Source: Actinomycetes bacterium
Lineage (GTDB): Bacteria > Actinomycetota > Acidimicrobiia > Acidimicrobiales > Acidimicrobiaceae
Direction: 5' to 3'
Length of the DNA stretch: 9,848 nucleotides
NCBI GenBank assembly: GCA_021833085.1
Contig: JAKBGL010000033.1
Coordinates: 1 to 9,848 of the forward strand
Part shown: one piece after another, positions 5,613-9,848 of the stretch
Layout of the letters: every line of letters starts with the position of its first letter
Position numbering within the stretch: the first letter of the stretch is position 1
Position numbers and translations under genes: made by a program
The notes under the pieces: generated by a model
Told to the model about the DNA's origin: nothing
The model's input: only the letters and a program-made list of their open reading frames with translations
Databases searched by the model: none

Positions 5613-7310
5613 GTGGTTAATCATTCAATATACAACGAGTGGGACGACGACGTAGACGGTAAGGTGCTGTTCGATGTCGCAATCGTGGGCGCTGGCTCGA
5701 CAGGTGCAGGTGTCGCCCTTGACGCGGCTTCCCGAGGGCTTTCCGTCGTTCTTGTCGACAGATCCGACATTGCTTCAGGAACATCTTCCTCATCGTCTCG
5801 TCTAATACACGGCGGACTCCGATACCTTGAAAGTGGCGAGGTCTCGCTCGTGGCTGAAGCTCTGAGAGAGCGCTCCATCTTGCAAAAGATTGCACCTCAC
5901 TTGGTCACACCTCTCGGTTTCACCATTCCAATCAACTCAACGTCTTCAGCGTTTGCATTCGCAAAACGCCACCTCTACTCCATGACTCTCTGGGGGTATG
6001 ACATGGCAGGATCAATACGATCGGCTCCGCGACACAAGGTTCTTTCGAACGTTCAGGTGATTGAGAACCTTCCGAAGATTCGCACTGAAAGCCTTCACGG
6101 GGGACTGCTTTACCCGGACTCCTTGACGGACGACGCACGTCTGGTAAATACCGTTGTTCGAACAGCGATGAAAGCTTATGGCGCCAAAGTTTTAACGTAC
6201 CTTGAAGTAGTAGGGATCGATTCATCACAAAGCGGTTCAACACTTCACCTTGAATCAACACTTGGACCCAGCCAAAACTACACCATCAACGCTAAGGCAG
6301 TTGTTGTAGCGGCTGGCGTTTCCAATCAAAGACTTGGACAACTGTTTAAGGAACCGCCTGGCTTTGAGATCCTTCCTGCTAAAGGCGTACACTTAGCTGT
6401 AAATAAAAACACGCTACCCCTGAAAAGCGCTGCTGCTATAGATGTACCTTCAGACGGACGCAGAGTCTTCGTCGTGCCGTGGGGCCAATATACCTACTTT
6501 GGAACAACCGATACCCCGTATTTTGGAGATGTAACTACTCCAGATATAGATGAGACCGACGTCCAATACCTCCTAAGCGGCATAAATGAAGTATTCTCCA
6601 CAGATATAGAAAGAGCTGACGTTACCGGTGGGTGGTCCGGACTTCGTCCTTTGGTCAAGGATAAGAACAAAAACAATCTCGAAGAAGTCTCACGAAAACA
6701 CTCAATCTCACGCCAAAGAAACATCATCTTCGTGGCTGGTGGAAAGCTCACAACCTATAGAGAGATGGCCGAACAAGTAACTGACATCGTATGTGACGTT
6801 CTTTCCATCTCCAAGAAGTCGGCGACTAAAAAGATACCCCTACTAGGCTCCGTGTTTCGGCGTCAACTAAATGACCTTCGGCGACAAGTCGACATTCGAA
6901 TCTCAAAGGTCTCTACCTCTTTAGAGCAACAGTTACAGATCACACAACACCTAATCGGCAGATACGGAGCAGAGGCGTTGTCAGTGAGTGATCTCATCTC
7001 TAAAAGAGGTCCTGAGGCGACTTCCGACCTTTCTAACAACGGAGAGATCTACGAGGGAGAGGTCGAGTACATGATTAAAATAGAAGGCGCCCGCACACTA
7101 TCTGACGTATTACTAAGGCGTTCACGGATCGCAACTTTGGACATGTCGGAAGCGGTTGAGATCGCCTTGACGAATGTCGAAAGTATACGTAACACACTTG
7201 GCTTGAGTAGTTCCGACTTCCAAAGCCAACTTGTCGCACTTAGAACGGCACCCTCGACGCTTGTTCCGCAGCAAGACTCACCATCGACCCAGAAAAACAC
7301 GGAAAGATAG
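5613..7310 (+). CDS. glpD: FAD-dependent glycerol-3-phosphate dehydrogenase
   Basis: The 565-residue protein oxidises sn-glycerol 3-phosphate to dihydroxyacetone phosphate at the membrane and gives the electrons to quinone. The Rossmann FAD motif GAGSTGAG is at 26-33, followed by the family-typical SRLIHGGLRYLE (62-73), YPDSLTDDARLV (167-178), GGWSGLRPL (339-347) and GGKLTTYREMAE (376-387). The C-terminal domain carries EVEYMIKIEGARTLSDVLLR (483-502), typical of GlpD. Length is slightly above the usual 500-560 because of a polar tail (about 543-565). The GTG at 5613 is the first start codon after an in-frame TAG at 5601; it lacks a clear ribosome site, so leaderless translation is possible. 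A GTG at codon 18 would leave only a few residues before the FAD fold. The kinase gene follows after 8 bases, giving a two-gene unit. The divergent perR promoter suggests joint control with peroxide defence. Confidence 0.92.
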   Translation: MVNHSIYNEWDDDVDGKVLFDVAIVGAGSTGAGVALDAASRGLSVVLVDRSDIASGTSSSSSRLIHGGLRYLESGEVSLVAEALRERSILQKIAPHLVTPLGFTIPINSTSSAFAFAKRHLYSMTLWGYDMAGSIRSAPRHKVLSNVQVIENLPKIRTESLHGGLLYPDSLTDDARLVNTVVRTAMKAYGAKVLTYLEVVGIDSSQSGSTLHLESTLGPSQNYTINAKAVVVAAGVSNQRLGQLFKEPPGFEILPAKGVHLAVNKNTLPLKSAAAIDVPSDGRRVFVVPWGQYTYFGTTDTPYFGDVTTPDIDETDVQYLLSGINEVFSTDIERADVTGGWSGLRPLVKDKNKNNLEEVSRKHSISRQRNIIFVAGGKLTTYREMAEQVTDIVCDVLSISKKSATKKIPLLGSVFRRQLNDLRRQVDIRISKVSTSLEQQLQITQHLIGRYGAEALSVSDLISKRGPEATSDLSNNGEIYEGEVEYMIKIEGARTLSDVLLRRSRIATLDMSEAVEIALTNVESIRNTLGLSSSDFQSQLVALRTAPSTLVPQQDSPSTQKNTER

Positions 7311-7318
7311 GGGGCTAG

Positions 7319-8791
7319 ATGTCAGTAGTCGTTCTTGATGTTGGGTCATCGTCGATTAGATCGTCGATCGTCACCAACGACGCAAAAGTCAAAGCTGTTG
7401 CTTCAGTTCCTCTGACCATCAATCATGAAGGTTTATCACAGATTGAATACGACGCGAACGCCTTAGCCAAATCTGCAATGTTCGTACTCGAAGAGGCAAT
7501 CGCAAGCCACCCAACACAACTTGAAGGTTTAGCGATCACTACCCAACGGGCAACATCGGTACTTTGGAGCAGGTCACACATCAAAGCTCTCGCACCGGCA
7601 ATATCATGGCAAGATCTCCGTACCACAGCCACCTGCCTTTCGCTTGGGACCAAGGGAGTAGCAATTGCCCCCAACGAAAGCGGCACGAAGTACGCTTATC
7701 TACTTAATCATCAGTTACTCAAAGAAGATCCAGCTGACGTAGCGCTTGGGACTTTAGATAGTTGGTTAGCCTTCTACCTAGGAGTGGGTCACATAACCGA
7801 CATTACGAACGTAGCTATGTCTGGTCTTACAACCAAAGACATCACCGGGTACGACCCCCTGCGTCTTGAGGCACTACAGATCGAACGCCACTACCTGCCA
7901 GCTATCACTGCATCCTATGGAGAGTTAGGGGTTGCAAAACGATTGAGTGCAGAGTTGCCTCTACTCAGTCTTGTGGGCGATCAACAGGCCTCGCTCTTTG
8001 GACAACACTGCCATAGCTCAACTTGCGCGAAGGTAACCCTTGGAACTGGGGTAATGATAGACGTGAACTTGGGCACTGAACCTCCAAACTTTGAGCGCAG
8101 AGGGAGAAATGGAAGTTATAGAGTTCCATCTCTGGGTTCCAAAAAGGCTATATTGTGGGGTGTAGAAGGTGCTCTACTTTCAGGTGGATCGTCTCTTCAG
8201 TGGTTCTGCAACACCTTTTTAGACGGTGCGCCTCCGGCTGAAGTAGATCGGTATGCTGCTCAGGCTGACACATCGGATGGATGTATATTCGTGCCCGCAC
8301 TAAGTGGCCTTGCAACGCCAGACTGGGACTTTGGAGCTCGCGGAGTCTTTCTCGGAGTAAGTCGCGATAGCGGACGCAACGAACTCTCAGATGCACTACT
8401 TCGCGGAATTGCCCACAGTGTAGCTGACATTGTCGAGGCGATCGAGGACGATACCTCCAAAACGATAGAGATCTTGCGGGTTGACGGCAAGATGGCCGGG
8501 AGTACAGTTCTGCTTCAACACATTGCTGACTACGCTGGAGTTAAGGTTCAACTCTCAACTGAGATCGAAGCGACCTCGCTCGGAGCTGGAATGTTAGCAC
8601 ATCTGGCTCTTGAAGGTATCGATGCGCATAGTGCTTACGACGATGAATGCTCCTATCGATACAAGGTAGCCTATGATCCAAAAATCTGTAAAGGCTCCAA
8701 ACGTCACGACGACATTAGGCAACGCTGGCAACAAGCGAAAGCCTTGTCACGCTCACAGATACCTGCTTTAAGCCAGGTAAAGTTCCAATAG
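7319..8791 (+). CDS. FGGY-family carbohydrate kinase, GlpK-related, substrate uncertain
   Basis: The 490-residue protein is an ATP-dependent FGGY kinase. Signatures line up with E. coli GlpK throughout: LDVGSSSIR (6-14, first phosphate loop), ISWQDLRTT (95-103), GTLDSWL (144-150), GDQQASLFGQ (220-229), LGTGVM (241-246), the VPALSGL to ARGVFLGVSR stretch (325-349) and LRVDGKM (386-392). Glycerol is bound in GlpK by Arg83, Glu84, Tyr135 and Asp245. Here Arg77 and Asp221 are kept, but Glu84 is Ala78 (TQRATS) and Tyr135 is Asn119 (APNESGTK). Placement 8 bases after glpD argues for a role in making glycerol 3-phosphate, while the pocket changes argue for another polyol or sugar, so I give no symbol. 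AGGGGG at 7309-7314 is the likely ribosome site and overlaps the glpD stop. No glycerol facilitator gene is present in the window. Confidence 0.85.
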   Translation: MSVVVLDVGSSSIRSSIVTNDAKVKAVASVPLTINHEGLSQIEYDANALAKSAMFVLEEAIASHPTQLEGLAITTQRATSVLWSRSHIKALAPAISWQDLRTTATCLSLGTKGVAIAPNESGTKYAYLLNHQLLKEDPADVALGTLDSWLAFYLGVGHITDITNVAMSGLTTKDITGYDPLRLEALQIERHYLPAITASYGELGVAKRLSAELPLLSLVGDQQASLFGQHCHSSTCAKVTLGTGVMIDVNLGTEPPNFERRGRNGSYRVPSLGSKKAILWGVEGALLSGGSSLQWFCNTFLDGAPPAEVDRYAAQADTSDGCIFVPALSGLATPDWDFGARGVFLGVSRDSGRNELSDALLRGIAHSVADIVEAIEDDTSKTIEILRVDGKMAGSTVLLQHIADYAGVKVQLSTEIEATSLGAGMLAHLALEGIDAHSAYDDECSYRYKVAYDPKICKGSKRHDDIRQRWQQAKALSRSQIPALSQVKFQ

Positions 8792-8942
8792 ATTCAGTTG
8801 CTACCGGTTCCGATAGGTCGCACATAACTTATGGTTTCTCAAAAATACCCAAGTCCACTCATGAATCAAAAAGTCTTCAGATGGAGATTACTGGCAATCG
8901 TTTTCGCACGATTATCTAGATCGATCCTCGAAGACAAGGAGC
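8792..8942. other. Short gap between converging genes
   Basis: The 151 bases between the kinase and DUF805 stop codons contain no gene. The only symmetry of note is AATCGT-TTTCGC-ACGATT (8896-8913), a 6-bp stem without a T-run, a weak candidate for a shared terminator. No better terminator is seen. Confidence 0.4.
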
Positions 8943-9368
8943 TCAGCTAACCGATGGCTGACCGTAACGATTCGGTCCAGGTGTCGACTTAATGAGCATG
9001 AACACTAGCAGTACGATGGAGCCTACAAATGGGACGAGAGATATAAATATCCAGCCGCCGGAGTGGTCCGAATCATGCAGTCTCCTTACCGTCAAAGCAA
9101 GAGAAGGGACGAGCGCAATAACGCCGTAGATGATGTACAAAACCATGAAGCTGTTGCTTCTCGCAATAGCCTCGAAAATGAAAAGTACAAAAAACACTAC
9201 TAGGTTTGCTACTACCACTTTCCAATACTCAGCACGGCTTGAACGCGTTCTAAAGTTAGCAAAGTTAGACCAAAGGCGCTTATAAGCCTCTAAAACTGAG
9301 ACCGAACCGTAAGAACTTCCATGGCCATACGAGTTTCCTGGATCTAAATAACTCTCCTCAAAGCCCAC
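8943..9368 (-). CDS. DUF805 family membrane protein
   Basis: The 141-residue protein shows the DUF805 pattern: a soluble N-terminal part ending in NFRTRSSRAEYW (38-49), three hydrophobic segments (about 50-67, 74-93 and 106-126), the conserved TVRRLHDSDHSGGW (93-106) between the second and third, and the closing KSTPGPNRYG (127-136). It should lie in the cytoplasmic membrane. The family's function is unknown. The first 25 residues are rich in Gly, Ser and Tyr and look disordered. The GTG at 9368 is supported by a strong GGAGGAGG just upstream, overlapping the base of a small hairpin. It converges on the glpD/kinase unit and has no visible operon partner. Confidence 0.85.
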   Translation of the reverse strand: MGFEESYLDPGNSYGHGSSYGSVSVLEAYKRLWSNFANFRTRSSRAEYWKVVVANLVVFFVLFIFEAIARSNSFMVLYIIYGVIALVPSLALTVRRLHDSDHSGGWIFISLVPFVGSIVLLVFMLIKSTPGPNRYGQPSVS

Positions 9369-9379
9369 TGTTCCTCCTC

Positions 9380-9393
9380 CAAGTAAAAACTTG
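9380..9393 (-). promoter_or_regulatory. Small hairpin abutting the DUF805 ribosome site
   Basis: On the minus strand CAAGT-TTTT-ACTTG forms a 5-bp stem whose 3' arm directly adjoins the GGAGG ribosome site. It could affect access to that site, but the stem is short and may be chance. Confidence 0.3.
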
Positions 9394-9529
9394 AGTCGAC
9401 AACCGTGGCAAACGGGTCAGTTGCAGCTTCAACTAACTTCACTGTCACGCAGACCGTCACATTAGCACAAAACCAAGACGCCAAATTAGCTTTTCAATAA
9501 AATTCATAACCTACGAGAGTAATAGCAAA

Positions 9530-9594
9530 GATGATGAAGTGTTCCCGATGAGTCCATACACCCTATAGAGACGACGGGCCTGCACTTCATCGTC
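9530..9594. repeat. Long imperfect inverted repeat (possible structured RNA)
   Basis: GATGATGAAGTG (9530-9541) pairs with CACTTCATCGTC (9583-9594) over 12 positions with one G-U-type mismatch. Inside, CCCG (9544-9547) pairs with CGGG (9575-9578) after a small internal loop. The result is a long stem with a 27-base apical part. No known RNA family was recognised. Confidence 0.5.
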
Positions 9595-9641
9595 GTTCAT
9601 ACGTTAACTCTTAGTTCTTCTCTCAAAACATCGTCGTTCAT
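9588..9641 (+). repeat. Exact 13-base direct repeat CATCGTCGTTCAT
   Basis: CATCGTCGTTCAT occurs at 9588-9600 and again at 9629-9641, 41 bases apart start to start, which is close to four helical turns. The left copy overlaps the right arm of the long stem. Two sites on the same face could suit a DNA-binding protein, but no protein is identified. Confidence 0.55.
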
Positions 9642-9674
9642 TTTGAATGAAAGAACCTAAAAGATTTAATCTTT
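9637..9674. repeat. Two adjacent perfect small palindromes
   Basis: TTCATT-TTG-AATGAA (9637-9651) overlaps the second direct repeat and is followed by AAAGATT-T-AATCTTT (9660-9674). Both are AT-rich and gapless apart from 1-3 central bases, like operator half-sites. The first also sits inside a larger bulged stem, TTAGTTCTT (9611-9619) with AAGAACCTAA (9651-9660). Confidence 0.45.
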
Positions 9675-9717
9675 ACATATACGTGAACGTCAAGGCGAGC
9701 GCATCCTTGCGCGATCA

Positions 9718-9761
9718 ATGAACTGAAATGTCCAGTTCATCTACTATTGGACAAGGTCCAA
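9718..9761. repeat. Two tandem hairpins
   Basis: ATGAACTG-AAATGTC-CAGTTCAT (9718-9740) is a perfect 8-bp stem. TTGGAC-AAG-GTCCAA (9747-9761) is a perfect 6-bp stem. They follow each other within 45 bases, with no T-run after either, so they are not typical terminators. Confidence 0.5.
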
Positions 9762-9848
9762 CTAGAACAGTTATGTCGAAACCGATATCCACTACGGACA
9801 AGTACAGCCTCTAGAATCTCTCAGTAACGTAGGCTGGAGGAAGATGTC

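Larger units (their letters stand above)
9394..9848. other. Gene-free right end rich in short inverted repeats
   Basis: No open frame of useful length, tRNA or known RNA is recognised. The stretch contains the long stem at 9530-9594, a 13-base direct repeat, and further small hairpins up to 9761. The final bases show GGAGG (9836-9840) and ATG (9844), which could open a gene running out of the window, but only five bases of it are visible. Confidence 0.5.

Noticed and set aside
9541..9580. Resemblance to a hammerhead ribozyme (CGATGAGTCC followed by GACGACGGG)
   Set aside because: The core needs CUGAUGA and GAAA. Here the U is C and GAAA is replaced, and no cleavage triplet is placed properly, so the similarity is probably chance.
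9588..9641. CRISPR-like repeats
   Set aside because: Only two 13-base copies are present, with no third repeat, no typical repeat length and no cas gene.
9836..9848. Possible gene start (GGAGG then ATG at 9844)
   Set aside because: Spacing is only three bases and just five bases of the frame are visible, so it cannot be supported.

Overview
The window reads as chromosomal DNA from a moderate-GC actinobacterium. I infer the class Acidimicrobiia, of the acidophilic iron-oxidiser type, from the DUF4232 lipoprotein, the single-domain rubrerythrin with a DUF3501 partner, a PerR gene that looks leaderless, several GTG starts, and a base composition that looks close to half GC. No rRNA, tRNA, phage, transposon or CRISPR gene is visible, so the organism call is only an inference.

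Layout. Bases 77-835 (+) encode a secreted lipoprotein with a Ser/Thr-rich linker and a DUF4232 domain. Next comes a roughly 480-base non-coding stretch holding a 32-base palindrome and, at its end, a strong hairpin that closes the operon arriving from the right. That operon runs leftward from about 5510 to 1320: a PerR-type Fur regulator, a rubrerythrin without a rubredoxin domain, a GlpC-like iron-sulfur oxidoreductase (two [4Fe-4S] motifs plus two CCG-type domains), a DUF3501 protein and an acyl-CoA dehydrogenase. Diverging from perR, rightward, are glpD (FAD glycerol-3-phosphate dehydrogenase) and an FGGY-family sugar/polyol kinase, 8 bases apart. A DUF805 membrane protein gene (8943-9368, -) faces them. 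The last 480 bases have no gene but hold many short inverted repeats and an exact 13-base direct repeat.

How the parts may work together. The leftward operon looks like a peroxide-responsive redox unit. PerR senses peroxide through a metal site whose five expected ligands are all present. Rubrerythrin reduces hydrogen peroxide. Because this rubrerythrin has no rubredoxin domain, the neighbouring iron-sulfur oxidoreductase, with DUF3501, is a natural candidate to bring it electrons, and the acyl-CoA dehydrogenase could be an electron source or a simple passenger. The perR/glpD intergenic region is compact: the -35 hexamers of two divergent promoters overlap on opposite strands, and a 20-base palindrome sits in the perR promoter spacer. 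A single PerR-bound site could therefore control both the peroxide operon and glycerol-3-phosphate oxidation.

The most noteworthy points are the PerR/rubrerythrin/FeS/DUF3501 unit, the overlapping divergent promoter with its palindrome, the FGGY kinase whose glycerol-pocket residues differ from GlpK, and the structured non-coding DNA at the right end.
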